The translations under genes and the position numbers were made by a program. From the NCBI GenBank assembly GCA_019637695.1, contig JAHBVG010000044.1, positions 1 to 50,509 of the forward strand: 50,509 nt of DNA. The letters run 5' to 3'. Shown piece after piece: positions 28,930 through 37,677 of the stretch (its first letter is position 1; the number at the start of each line of letters is the position of its first letter). The notes below the pieces were generated by a model. It saw nothing but the letters and a program-made list of their open reading frames with translations, searched no databases and had not been told where the DNA came from. The stretch comes from Caldilineaceae bacterium (GTDB taxonomy: Bacteria > Chloroflexota > Anaerolineae > Caldilineales > Caldilineaceae).

Positions 28930-29958
28930 ATGCAAAACATCTTCGTGACCGGCGGCGCCGGTTTCATTGGCTGTAATTATGTCCGCCTATTGTTGGAGAA
29001 ACATCCCAACTACCGGGTGATCGTCTTTGACAAGCTGACCTATGCCGGGCGGCTGGAGAATTTGCAGGATGTGGCTGCGGTTTACGCCGATCGATACACC
29101 TTTGTGCAGGGGGATATCTGTGATGCGCAGATGGTGGAAGCTACCATCCAGCAGCATGATGTGGATACCATTGTCAATTTTGCCGCCGAAACCCATGTAG
29201 ATCGCAGCATCCTTGAGCCGGATGCCTTTGTCAAGACGGATGTTTTTGGCACCTATACCCTGCTCGAAGCGGCGCGCAAATTAGGAAATCTGCGCTATCA
29301 CCAGATCAGCACCGATGAAGTCTACGGCCACATTGAAGGGGATCAGCGCAGCGAGGAGGGCGACAAATTGCATCCGCGCAGCCCTTACTCGGCCAGCAAA
29401 GCCAGCGCCGATCACTTTGTCCACGCGTATCACATCACCTATGGGCTACCCATCACCATCAGCCGCGGGGCCAACAACATTGGTCCGTATCAATACCCCG
29501 AAAAGGTGGTGCCGCTCTTTGTCACCAACGCCCTCAACGATCAGCGGCTGCCCGTTTATGGGGACGGCAAGCAGATGCGCGATTACCAATATGTAGTCGA
29601 TCACTGTGAGGGCATCGACTTGATCCTCCACAAGGGCGAGATTGGCGAGGTTTATAATGTCGGCACCGGCCAGGAGATGACCAATTTGGAGATGGTGGAG
29701 ATCCTCTTGGATGAACTGGGCAAGCCGCGCAGCTTGATCCAACACGTCGAAGACCGTCAGGGGCATGACCGCCGCTATTGTATGGACGTGCGTAAGATCA
29801 TGGCGCTGGGCTGGGAGCCATCCCACACGCCAGAGGAAGCGATCCGTGCGACGGTGCGCTGGTACGTCGACAACCGCTGGTGGTGGGAACCGATCCGCAG
29901 CGGCGAATTCCGCCAGTATTATGAGCGCGTCTACGGCAATCGAAAAGTATTAGCGTAA
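28930..29958 (+). CDS. rfbB: dTDP-glucose 4,6-dehydratase
   Basis: A 342-residue extended SDR enzyme that makes dTDP-4-keto-6-deoxyglucose from dTDP-glucose. GGAGFIGCNYVR is the NAD-binding loop. HQISTDEVYG carries the Thr-Asp-Glu catalytic residues and YSASKASADHF the Tyr-x3-Lys. FAAETHVDRSI and RGANNIGPYQYPEKV are RfbB signatures. AAAGGAG precedes the ATG. It supplies a deoxysugar donor together with RfbA. A GNAT gene follows after 12 bases. Confidence 0.94.
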   Translation: MQNIFVTGGAGFIGCNYVRLLLEKHPNYRVIVFDKLTYAGRLENLQDVAAVYADRYTFVQGDICDAQMVEATIQQHDVDTIVNFAAETHVDRSILEPDAFVKTDVFGTYTLLEAARKLGNLRYHQISTDEVYGHIEGDQRSEEGDKLHPRSPYSASKASADHFVHAYHITYGLPITISRGANNIGPYQYPEKVVPLFVTNALNDQRLPVYGDGKQMRDYQYVVDHCEGIDLILHKGEIGEVYNVGTGQEMTNLEMVEILLDELGKPRSLIQHVEDRQGHDRRYCMDVRKIMALGWEPSHTPEEAIRATVRWYVDNRWWWEPIRSGEFRQYYERVYGNRKVLA

Positions 29959-29970
29959 CACCGCACGCCC

Positions 29971-30888
29971 ATGTCTATCCGTTTGGGAGAGGCCGCCGAT
30001 CTTCCTAAAATCCGCCATCTGTTGCGCAGCAGCCGTAGTTACCTCAACGCGGGTCTGGAAGATTTGCCGAACCTGCTGAACAACGCCATCACGGTGGTCG
30101 GTGAGGATAAAGGGGGCGAGTTGTGGGGATTCCTGGCCTTTCAAATCGAATCACGACCGGCGACGCTGCCGGCCCGCGCCGCAACCCGTGTTTCTTTGCG
30201 AGGGGCGGCTGTGGTGCAGACGCTTTTCGGCGGGCCGCGACTCCCCCGGCTGATCAATGCCTTGTTAAAAGAAATTCCCCAACAGGATCAACCGCTGCAA
30301 CTTTTTGCCCTGCCCGCTCACAGTTGGCTCGGATCGGCGCTACAGCAGAGTGGCTTTCGAGAGGTAGATCAGATCCGTTTCTATGTGCGCACCCAACGCG
30401 AACTTCCCATCTTGCCCGGCCCGGCTCAGTTACGTCCTGTGCAGGAAGCCGATCTCGATCCGCTGGCACTTTTGGACAGCGAAACCTTTGATCCGCTCTG
30501 GCATATGGGGCGTGCGGATCTGCTCCAACTATGTTTTACAGCGCGGGTCCAAGTGGCTGAAATCGAGGGGCAATTGGTGGGATATACGGCCACTGCTGTA
30601 TATGTAGAGTCAGACCACCCCTTCACTCGGAGCGAAGCCCAGATTGTACGTATCGCTGTCCATCCGTCAAGACAGGGACAGGGGATTGGCCGACAGCTAC
30701 TGGTTGATAGCATCGTCTATGCCCATTCACAAGCGATCTATCAGATCCAACTCAATACACAAGAGAGCAACAAAACCTCTCAGCGCCTTTACGAATCCTT
30801 CCAATTTCGCGCGCAAGGAAAGAATGTTCCTGTGTTGATCTTGAACCTGCCTGGCGGAGGTGATTTGGGTTCGGTGACTGGGGATTAG
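29971..30888 (+). CDS. Tandem GNAT-like acetyltransferase
   Basis: A 305-residue protein. The N-terminal half starts like a GNAT (SIRLGEAADLPKIRHLL) but is degenerate. The C-terminal half is a complete GNAT: LRPVQEADLDPLALLD, QIVRIAVHPSRQGQGIGRQLL (acetyl-CoA loop) and TSQRLYESFQFRAQGK. The substrate is unknown. It lies 12 bases after rfbB and might acetylate a sugar or a partner, but this is only position. The C-terminal GSVTGD is encoded by a heptad-like sequence. Confidence 0.8.
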   Translation: MSIRLGEAADLPKIRHLLRSSRSYLNAGLEDLPNLLNNAITVVGEDKGGELWGFLAFQIESRPATLPARAATRVSLRGAAVVQTLFGGPRLPRLINALLKEIPQQDQPLQLFALPAHSWLGSALQQSGFREVDQIRFYVRTQRELPILPGPAQLRPVQEADLDPLALLDSETFDPLWHMGRADLLQLCFTARVQVAEIEGQLVGYTATAVYVESDHPFTRSEAQIVRIAVHPSRQGQGIGRQLLVDSIVYAHSQAIYQIQLNTQESNKTSQRLYESFQFRAQGKNVPVLILNLPGGGDLGSVTGD

Positions 30889-30916
30889 GATGTGTGGTTG
30901 CCCGGGCTCACAATTC

Positions 30917-31031
30917 CAGTAGTTCACGATTTCGTATGTTCTGCGTCGGTCCGTGACCGACCTGCCGCCGGGTCACGCACCCGGCTAGAGCGCAAATCGT
31001 GAATTACTGAATTTGCGTCTGCGCCGACGCA
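30917..31031. repeat. Composite palindrome with crossing arms between convergent genes
   Basis: CAGTAGTTCACGATTT (30917-30932) pairs with AAATCGTGAATTACTG (30994-31009), one wobble. TGCGTCGG (30942-30949) pairs with CCGACGCA (31024-31031), crossing the first stem. The centre holds GGTCCGTGACC (30948-30958) and GGTCACGCACC (30971-30981), an element also found at 35829-35861. Confidence 0.6.
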
Positions 31032-31046
31032 TTATGGCTTCAACGT

Positions 31047-32273
31047 CTAGGGCAATCGTATCTCCTGGCCAATGGCGAGGAGGGAGTTTTCGCCCATATT
31101 GTTAACACGCATCAGCGTGTGCCAATCCACGCTATATCTGGCTGCAATACTCCAGAGCGTGTCCCCTGTTTGTACAATATGAAAGCGGTTTGATTGTTGG
31201 GTCAACGTTTCAGCCCCATTCGTAACTGCTCTCTCTGTCTCGGCGCCACCTGTCGCTGGTGTGGGGATCTTCACCTGAGCGCCGATGGAAAGGATAGAAT
31301 TCTCGTTGAAATTATTATATGTAGCCAGCGTTTCCCAGTTTACGCCGTGGCGCAGGGCGATGCCGTAGATCGTATCGCCTTCGACGGCCGTGTAGAAGAT
31401 CTCGTCAACGTTAACCGTAGCCGTTTCCACTACAGCGGCTGATTGGGTGAGAGGCGCCCTGGCTATCTGTTGCTCCACTGAATCCACGCCGGGCAGGACA
31501 ATCTGGCTACCTACCTTCAAGACCGAAAATTCGCCCAGTCCATTGGCGCGGGCCATCTGCTGCCAGGTCAACCCATAGCGAACCCCTATCGAATAGAGTG
31601 TATCGCCCTGTTGCACAGTGTAGCGCGCGCCACTCTGCGGAACGGCGGGTGGGGCCGCCACGATCACTTGTGGCATGGGCGCCGTCGCGTTCTCAGGCAC
31701 AAGGGCAATACCAGCCTCCTGATTGTGGCTGCCTGTGGTGAAATCCACCACCAGGATCAATCCCCATCCCTTAGGATGCGGATAGGTGCCCAACCCCATT
31801 TCCTTGTACGAGCGATTGAGGACATTTTGTCGATGAGGCGGATCAGTCATCCACCAGCCTATCCCCTTTTCCACAGTATCCGAGACAACCCAATTTTCAC
31901 CGGCCCAGCCGTTGATGGCGTAACCTGTGCGCGTAATACGCAGGTGGACATTGCTGCCGTCGCTGCCGCTGTGCCCATAGTGACCTGTGGTCACCATGTC
32001 ATGGATATGTCGATTGACAGCCAGATTTAGGAGGGGATGGACGGCCAGAGGAGGGAGACCGGCCTCAATGCGCAGACGGTTGATCGACAGCGCTGCTTGC
32101 CGCGCTTCAGGTGAAAGATCACTGCTCGGCTGCTGCAACGGCGCTAAACGCGCCTCGGCCCGTAGGGTGGGCGATGTTGTCATAATCAGCAAGAGTACTA
32201 CACCAATCACCAGGACGATCCGTTGCAACCTGCACGGGTAACCATCCCTATTCAATTGAATCGAGTCTCTCAT
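31047..32273 (-). CDS. Secreted CAP/SCP-domain protein with three LysM repeats
   Basis: A 408-residue envelope protein. A basic N-terminus and a hydrophobic signal (IVLVIGVVLLLIMTTS) precede the CAP domain at about 60-190 (AALSINRLRIEAGLPPL, TTGHYGHSG, WAGENWV, DPPHRQNVLN). Three LysM modules follow: YTVQQGDTLYSIGVRYGL, FYTAVEGDTIYGIALRHG and HIVQTGDTLWSIAARYS, separated by short linkers. LysM binds peptidoglycan or chitin sugars, and CAP domains occur in secreted proteins of varied roles. AAGGAG lies nine bases before the ATG. Confidence 0.9.
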   Translation of the reverse strand: MRDSIQLNRDGYPCRLQRIVLVIGVVLLLIMTTSPTLRAEARLAPLQQPSSDLSPEARQAALSINRLRIEAGLPPLAVHPLLNLAVNRHIHDMVTTGHYGHSGSDGSNVHLRITRTGYAINGWAGENWVVSDTVEKGIGWWMTDPPHRQNVLNRSYKEMGLGTYPHPKGWGLILVVDFTTGSHNQEAGIALVPENATAPMPQVIVAAPPAVPQSGARYTVQQGDTLYSIGVRYGLTWQQMARANGLGEFSVLKVGSQIVLPGVDSVEQQIARAPLTQSAAVVETATVNVDEIFYTAVEGDTIYGIALRHGVNWETLATYNNFNENSILSIGAQVKIPTPATGGAETERAVTNGAETLTQQSNRFHIVQTGDTLWSIAARYSVDWHTLMRVNNMGENSLLAIGQEIRLP

Positions 32274-32635
32274 GCGTTAATCTCCTTGATGCGCCATTGT
32301 AGCAAAAGCAGTCGACAATGACGAATCCAAGATCGGCGCAGAAAGGGGAATTTCGGTCAAAGGTATGTAACAAACCTCCACCGTACGATTGCTGCCTATA
32401 AATCGTAGGATTGGAAATAAGTGTGAATCAGGTTACTTGTCAGTCATCCATCTTTTCAGTAGAATGGATGTGTCAGCTTTTGATCGGAATATCATGGAAT
32501 TTGTGCCAAGAATAGAGAGCCGATAGTCTGGGCGGGTACGGCAACACTTGCAATTGACGGTTGCTGTAGTAAGGTTCTACAACCACAGTCAAGACAAGCG
32601 GTGCCTCCCTGGGTAATCGGTGAGGAGTGGTTCGT
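32274..32635. promoter_or_regulatory. 362-base intergenic gap with one promoter (32437-32465, plus strand)
   Basis: TTGTCA (32437-32442) and TAGAAT (32460-32465) are 17 bases apart and point to the GNAT-like gene. Apart from this I see no gene, RNA or repeat in the gap. Confidence 0.55.
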
Positions 32636-33745
32636 TTGGCAATTCGCCCTTTTACACTTGGCGATATTATTCTATTACAACGACTGAGTCGATATGCTAC
32701 GCAACTGCATATCGAAAAAAGTCTGTTACAGCATCAATCCTGCATGTGGGATGCTCTACGCACTGCTCTGCCGTGGGTAAGTAGCCCTGGTATGACCTAT
32801 GTCCTGCGTCAGGAAGAAAATGGGCTGGCCCGCGCCGGTTTGCTTCAACTTGAGGTACGCCCGGAACGCCCCGAAGCCGATGTTGTCCTGCTGACGCCTG
32901 CACTTGACGCCCCTCAAGGACATCCCGCCATCTGGCAAAAATTGCTTTCCCAAAGTGTTCAAGAATTGGTGGATCGGCAGATCAACCGGCTTTACAGCGA
33001 TCTGCCCGACCAGCCGCTTGTCGTCAACACGTTCAAACAGGCAGGGTTTCAACTCTACACCCGCGAGACGATCTGGCGGCTGGCTGCTTTACCACAGAAC
33101 TGGTCTCTCTTTTCGTCCAGCCCGGTCCGCGTGCAACGCTCTGAAGACAATTGGAACCTTACCCGTCTTTACAGCCGTATTACGCCCATCTCTGTGCAGC
33201 AGGCTGAGGGCATTGTTGCGTTCGATACCAAAGAGAGCGCCGACACGTTGAACTCCCCCATCCTGGTGGATGATTTAGGGTTGCCCAGGAGCCAGTTCGT
33301 TTTAGACGGGCGTGATGGACTGGATGGCTTTGTGCAACTGATCTGGGGCCGGTTAGGCACATGGATCCGGTTGTGGGCCGATACCAACAATCCAAATACT
33401 GAGGCGATTCACTTGCTCTTGCGTCATGCTTTGTCAGAAATTTTTCAAGATCGCAACACGCATCCTATCTATATTTCAGTGCGTGAATATCAATCGGGGA
33501 TCGAGTCCATTCTATCGGATTATGCGTTTGCCCCTTTCACGGATCGGGCGCGTATGGTGCGTCACATCTGGCAGTGGGCCTATCGGCCGGTCGCCGTACG
33601 CGTACCATCTTTAGAATCGGTGCGTGATGTCGTGCCGGGATCATTGGTGATCCCCAAGGCTGTCGGTGATGAAACAGAGGGCGGTATTGCCGCGGCTGTA
33701 GGCGAGATACAACCTGCTCTCGGATCTGTTATGACGAAAGACTAA
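32636..33745 (+). CDS. GNAT-like protein, divergent
   Basis: About 369 residues. AIRPFTLGDIILLQRLSRYA starts like a GNAT domain. ARAGLLQLEVRPERPEADVV and VNTFKQAGFQLYTRETIWRL fit strands 4-6 of the same fold. The second half repeats a similar layout more weakly (LWADTNNPNTEAIHLLLRHAL). The usual R/Q-x2-G-x-G/A acetyl-CoA loop is not clear, so catalysis is uncertain. TTG 32636 has TGAGGAG eight bases upstream; GTG 32627 would overlap that site. It resembles the tandem GNAT at 29971 in layout. Confidence 0.7.
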   Translation: MAIRPFTLGDIILLQRLSRYATQLHIEKSLLQHQSCMWDALRTALPWVSSPGMTYVLRQEENGLARAGLLQLEVRPERPEADVVLLTPALDAPQGHPAIWQKLLSQSVQELVDRQINRLYSDLPDQPLVVNTFKQAGFQLYTRETIWRLAALPQNWSLFSSSPVRVQRSEDNWNLTRLYSRITPISVQQAEGIVAFDTKESADTLNSPILVDDLGLPRSQFVLDGRDGLDGFVQLIWGRLGTWIRLWADTNNPNTEAIHLLLRHALSEIFQDRNTHPIYISVREYQSGIESILSDYAFAPFTDRARMVRHIWQWAYRPVAVRVPSLESVRDVVPGSLVIPKAVGDETEGGIAAAVGEIQPALGSVMTKD

Positions 33746-33757
33746 CAAAGATATAAT
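33729..33757 (+). promoter_or_regulatory. Possible promoter of the R3H/AAA ATPase gene
   Basis: TTATGA (33729-33734) and a consensus TATAAT (33752-33757) are 17 bases apart. The -35 is inside the end of the upstream gene. Confidence 0.45.
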
Positions 33758-33997
33758 GTTATCAGCATGTGATCCTAATGTGAGCCTGAGATAATGAATA
33801 GAACTACTCTTTTTATTGGATGACGAGACCGGTGCAATATGCGACGATTGACAACGAAACGGAACAATTTCTTGAGGGCGGACGTATCTTAAACAAGTGA
33901 GCGTATTTAACCTTGCGGCACCAATCCGTTGATTGACGCCCTAGCAAAGAGTAATAGAGCACACAAAACCATTATGGCAAAACCACAAGAGGGACAA

Positions 33998-35737
33998 ATG
34001 GCTATCGATCACGATCGATTGCCCAACCTACAACCGAATATGAAAGCCCATCTCGATACAAGCAAGATGACGCTGAAAATCACCGATGATTTAGATCTGC
34101 TTCTGCAAGTATTACCTGAACGTATTCAGGTCGCCTTGCGCGAAATTGGACGCGCAGGAGAGCTGATTGAAATAGTCATGGATCTGGGGCGTCTGCCAGA
34201 AGCGCGCTTTACCGATAGCGAAGAATACCTGAGTACCGACGAGATCGCCGATGAAGATTTACACCAGGTGATTGAAAATATCGGCGCATTCGGTGCGGAT
34301 AACCGGGCTGGCATTGAGCGCACCCTTCACCGCATCTCGGCCATGCGCAACCGCCGTGGGGATGTCATCGGCCTTACCTGTCGCGTGGGCCGCGCCGTCT
34401 ACGGCGTGATCGATATCATTGAAGATATCGTCATGAGCGACAAGAGCATCCTATTGTTGGGCCGCCCTGGTGTTGGGAAGACCACATTGTTGCGCGAAGC
34501 GGCTCGTGTGTTGAGCGAAAAGAAGCGAGTTGTTATCGTCGATACTAGCAATGAAATCGCCGGCGATGGGGATATTCCACACCCAGCGATTGGCCGCTCG
34601 CGGCGTATGCAGGTCGCCACCCCTATGCTTCAACACGAAGTGATGATCGAAGCTGTGGAAAATCACATGCCCCAGGCGATTGTCATCGACGAGATTGGGC
34701 GCGAGCAAGAAGCTGTCGCTGCACGCACAATTGCCGAACGCGGTGTACAGTTGATCGGCACTGCCCACGGCAACAGCCTGGAAAATCTGCTCATGAACCC
34801 GACGTTGTCGGATCTGGTGGGCGGTATTGATTCTGTCACCCTTTCGGATGAAGAGGCGCGCCGCCGCGGCACCCAGAAAACAGTGCTGGAACGTAAGGCG
34901 CCGCCTACCTTTGAAGTGTTGATCGAAATTCAGGATCGCCAACATATGATCGTCCACCACGATGTGGCCGAAGCCGTCGATTCCTTGCTGCGCGGCTGGA
35001 CGCTGACCCCTGAAGTTCGCTATCTCGATCAGAATCAAAAAGTCCAACGCAAGCAGGTTATGAGCGCAGCCACGCGCAATGAACAGGCTCGCGTGGCTGG
35101 CGACGGCGGCATGGGGGGGCGCGCTGGTCGCAGCAGTGGCCGCGGCGGACGTGATAATTACGGCGAAGGCCGTCGCAATGGTCGCCGTCAACAAGGGCCA
35201 GCCGAATGGCAGGATATCATCCCCGGGCCGGTGGAGGCGGAGGCAGAAGCCAGACCCGCGCGCAAAACACAGCGCGCCACTGTCAACATCTTCCCCTATG
35301 GCATTGGTCAGAATCGACTGCGCTCGGCGGCCAAAAATTTGAACGTACCCGTGGAGATCGTCAACGAACTGCGCGACGCCGATATTGTGATGACCCTGAA
35401 GAATTACTTCCGGCAGAAGCCACAGCCGATTGTCGACGCCGAGCGACGCAACACCCCGGTCTATGTGCTGCGCAGCAATACGGTGACCCAAATGGAGCAG
35501 TGTTTGTTGGATGTCTTCCAACTTTCCAGCGAAAATTCTGAGGACGCCTTCGACGCTGCCATGCGCGAAACCCAGGATGCCATCCAACGACTGCTGCGTG
35601 GAGAGGAATCAGTGGAGTTAAGCCCGCAAGCCGCAGCCATCCGCAGCCAGCAGCATCAATTGGCCCGCGCCGCCAACTTGATCAGCCACAGCTACGGGCG
35701 CGAACCCCATCGACGGGTACGCATCTTTAGCCAGTAG
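33998..35737 (+). CDS. AAA ATPase with C-terminal R3H domain (Ycf45/SpoIIIAA-like)
   Basis: A 579-residue cytoplasmic protein. Residues 20-130 match the N-terminal region of SpoIIIAA-like ATPases (DLDLLLQVLPERIQVALREI, RGDVIGLTCRVGRAVYG). Walker A is LLGRPGVGKTTLL near 153-165 and Walker B is AIVIDEIGREQE. A Gly/Arg-rich flexible stretch (about 365-400) precedes the C-terminal part, which ends in an R3H-like domain (HSYGREPHRRVRIF) that binds single-stranded nucleic acid. AGAGGGAC precedes ATG 33998. The exact role is not established in these families. Confidence 0.87.
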   Translation: MAIDHDRLPNLQPNMKAHLDTSKMTLKITDDLDLLLQVLPERIQVALREIGRAGELIEIVMDLGRLPEARFTDSEEYLSTDEIADEDLHQVIENIGAFGADNRAGIERTLHRISAMRNRRGDVIGLTCRVGRAVYGVIDIIEDIVMSDKSILLLGRPGVGKTTLLREAARVLSEKKRVVIVDTSNEIAGDGDIPHPAIGRSRRMQVATPMLQHEVMIEAVENHMPQAIVIDEIGREQEAVAARTIAERGVQLIGTAHGNSLENLLMNPTLSDLVGGIDSVTLSDEEARRRGTQKTVLERKAPPTFEVLIEIQDRQHMIVHHDVAEAVDSLLRGWTLTPEVRYLDQNQKVQRKQVMSAATRNEQARVAGDGGMGGRAGRSSGRGGRDNYGEGRRNGRRQQGPAEWQDIIPGPVEAEAEARPARKTQRATVNIFPYGIGQNRLRSAAKNLNVPVEIVNELRDADIVMTLKNYFRQKPQPIVDAERRNTPVYVLRSNTVTQMEQCLLDVFQLSSENSEDAFDAAMRETQDAIQRLLRGEESVELSPQAAAIRSQQHQLARAANLISHSYGREPHRRVRIFSQ

Positions 35738-35760
35738 CCGTTCCTATTGCTCAAAGTTCT

Positions 35761-35794
35761 AACGCCCAGCGCGATCTCGCGTTGGGCGTTTCCT
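35761..35794 (+). terminator. Rho-independent terminator after the R3H ATPase
   Basis: AACGCCCAGCGC (35761-35772) pairs with GCGTTGGGCGTT (35779-35790), one wobble, then TCCTTT. Confidence 0.8.
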
Positions 35795-35828
35795 TTGGGT
35801 ACGTCCCAGATGCGGGGCGCTCAGGTCG

Positions 35829-35861
35829 GGTCCGTGACCCGGCCGCCGCCGGTCACGGACC
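35829..35861. repeat. Perfect GC-rich palindrome shared with 30948-30981
   Basis: GGTCCGTGACC (35829-35839) and GGTCACGGACC (35851-35861) are an exact 11-bp inverted repeat around CGGCCGCCGCC. The other copy differs by one arm base and the loop. The surrounding gap 35738-36030 also holds a TGCTATAAT extended -10 at 35937-35945. Confidence 0.7.
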
Positions 35862-36030
35862 GGCGAGAAGTATTCTCACCCCAAATTTGAGACGCGCCCT
35901 TTCCTTTGGTGCGGATGGGAGATTCTTCCTCGCTAATGCTATAATGCCCAAATCAATGTTAAATGCGCATCCGAGGCAATCTTTAAGATCCACCTTTCGC
36001 TGTCAATCATCCCCGGAGATGAGAATCATC

Positions 36031-36675
36031 GTGACTCTTTTTATTACCTTTGAAGGGCCCGAAGGTAGCGGCAAGACGACGCAAGTAGGGCTGTTGAGTG
36101 AAGCACTGATCGACAAGGGATGGTCTGTGTTGGCAACGCGAGAACCGGGCGGCACGCGCATTGGCAATGCCATTCGCAATCTGCTGCTCGACGTGGATCA
36201 TACGGAGATATCGGCGCGGGCAGAGACTTTGCTCTTCAATGCCGCCCGTGCGCAGATTGTAGATCAGGTGATCCGCCCTGCATTGGACGCCGGGCAGATC
36301 GTCCTCTGTGATCGATACGCTGACAGTACGCTCGCCTATCAAGGATACGGGCACGGTCAGAATCTAGACGAGCTAGGCATGTTGATCCATTATGCTACGG
36401 CTGGATTGACGCCGCACCTGACCATCTATTTGGATGTTGTGCCAGAGGACGGTCTGCGCCGCAAACGCAATGCGGACACCCCTGAATGGAACCGGCTCGA
36501 CGCCAAACAATTGGCCTTCCACCAGGCTGTCCGCGCTGGTTATTTGCAACTCGCCGCCGCTGATCCCAAGCGCTGGCTCGTCATTGATACCACCCAAGAC
36601 GTGATGAGGGTCCACGCGCAAATTTTGGCTGAAGTCAAAAGACGTTTGGGCAAGAGAGTAGAGGAACAGCTATGA
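36031..36675 (+). CDS. tmk: Thymidylate kinase
   Basis: A 214-residue enzyme that phosphorylates dTMP to dTDP for DNA synthesis. TLFITFEGPEGSGKTTQ is the P-loop at residues 9-16. TREPGGTRIGNAIRNLLLD and LCDRYADSTLAYQGYG (the DRY motif) are family signatures. GTG 36031 gives the standard start. ATG 36019 in the same frame is possible, but its GGAG would be only one base away. The stop overlaps the next start, as in the conserved tmk-darA pair of Gram-positive bacteria. Confidence 0.94.
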   Translation: MTLFITFEGPEGSGKTTQVGLLSEALIDKGWSVLATREPGGTRIGNAIRNLLLDVDHTEISARAETLLFNAARAQIVDQVIRPALDAGQIVLCDRYADSTLAYQGYGHGQNLDELGMLIHYATAGLTPHLTIYLDVVPEDGLRRKRNADTPEWNRLDAKQLAFHQAVRAGYLQLAAADPKRWLVIDTTQDVMRVHAQILAEVKRRLGKRVEEQL

Positions 36676-37001
36676 AATTGGTGATCGCCATTGTCAACCA
36701 CGATGACAGCCGCAACTTGTTGGATCGCCTGAGCCGCGCCGGTTTTTCGGCCACGGTCACCGCTTCTGCTGGGGGGTACATGCACCTGGGCAGCGCCACC
36801 ATCTTCTGTGGTGTGGATGACAGCGACGTTGAGGAAGTCCTCGCCATTGCACGTGAAAGCTGTACCAGCCGCATCCAATATGTGACGCCGCTGCCGCCAG
36901 TCATGGAACCGGGCGAGATGCACATCCCCACGCCGGTGGAAAAACAGATGGGCGGCGCAGCTATCTTTGTGGTGGACGTAGCCCATTTTGAGAAGATTTA
37001 G
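36672..37001 (+). CDS. Cyclic-di-AMP receptor, DarA/PstA-type (DUF970)
   Basis: A 109-residue PII-like protein: MKLVIAIVNHDDSRNLLDRL, GFSATVTASAGGYMHLGSATIFCGVDD, then CTSRIQYV. This matches the receptor that binds cyclic-di-AMP as a trimer in the cytoplasm. It overlaps tmk by four bases (ATGA), the same neighbour as in Firmicutes. A C-terminal GGAAIFVVDVAHFEKI completes the fold. No c-di-AMP cyclase is in the window. Confidence 0.9.
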   Translation: MKLVIAIVNHDDSRNLLDRLSRAGFSATVTASAGGYMHLGSATIFCGVDDSDVEEVLAIARESCTSRIQYVTPLPPVMEPGEMHIPTPVEKQMGGAAIFVVDVAHFEKI

Positions 37002-37019
37002 GACACAGAGGAGCCACGT

Positions 37020-37622
37020 ATGGCCAAGCGCTATCCTTTACCCGCCGAACCCGTCTGGGAAATCGCCGAACTCTATCCGAATCAGGGGCAATGGCACGAA
37101 CAAGAGTACCTGTCGCTGGAGACCAACCGCCTCGTCGAGTACGACGACGGCTTTGTGGAGGTGTTGCCTGTGCCTACCGACAAGCATCAAGCGATCCTTG
37201 CTTTTTTATTTTTAGCGCTACAAACTTATGTCGGCAAATACGGCGGAATTGTGCGTTTTGCGGCGCTGAGGTTACGTCTGTGGAATCGCAAATATCGAGA
37301 GCCAGATTTGATGTATGTCTTGCCGGATCATCATCACTACCGAGGAAATCGTTACTGGGACGGCGCCGATCTGGTCGTGGAAATTGTCAGCGGCGGCGCC
37401 GAGGATCGGGAACGAGATCTGGTGATCAAGCGATCTGAGTACGCCCAGGCTGGTATCCCCGAATATTGGATCGTAGACCCAGAAACGGCGACCATCATTG
37501 TGTTACAGTTGGATGGGAATAACTACATCGAACATGGCGTCTTTGGCCGAGGCGAAATAGCGACTTCAGTTCTACTCGAAGAATTCACGATCAGCGTGGA
37601 TGCTGTACTGGAGGCGGATTAG
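37020..37622 (+). CDS. Uma2-family (DUF820) nuclease-like protein
   Basis: A 200-residue protein of the PD-(D/E)XK-like Uma2 family, abundant in cyanobacteria and Chloroflexota. RLVEYDDGFVEVLPVPTDKHQ and REPDLMYVLPDHHH lead to the core DLVVEIVSGG...RDLVIKRSEYAQAGIPEYWIVDP, whose Asp, Glu and Lys match the nuclease triad. The cellular role is unknown. It lies 18 bases after the c-di-AMP receptor gene and is closed by a terminator at 37647. Confidence 0.9.
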   Translation: MAKRYPLPAEPVWEIAELYPNQGQWHEQEYLSLETNRLVEYDDGFVEVLPVPTDKHQAILAFLFLALQTYVGKYGGIVRFAALRLRLWNRKYREPDLMYVLPDHHHYRGNRYWDGADLVVEIVSGGAEDRERDLVIKRSEYAQAGIPEYWIVDPETATIIVLQLDGNNYIEHGVFGRGEIATSVLLEEFTISVDAVLEAD

Positions 37623-37646
37623 CAACTGTTTCAGATTTGGTTCTTG

Positions 37647-37677
37647 AAACGCACGGACTATTTGTCCGTGCGTTTTT
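37647..37677. terminator. Shared terminator between convergent genes
   Basis: AAACGCACGGAC (37647-37658) and GTCCGTGCGTTT (37664-37675) are a perfect 12-bp inverted repeat with T runs. The minus-strand gene's stop and last codons lie inside it. Confidence 0.85.

Noticed and set aside
34451..35587. Minus-strand frame of 378 codons opposite the R3H/AAA ATPase
   Set aside because: It is opposite Walker A/B motifs on the plus strand, shows no domain of its own and has no ribosome site.
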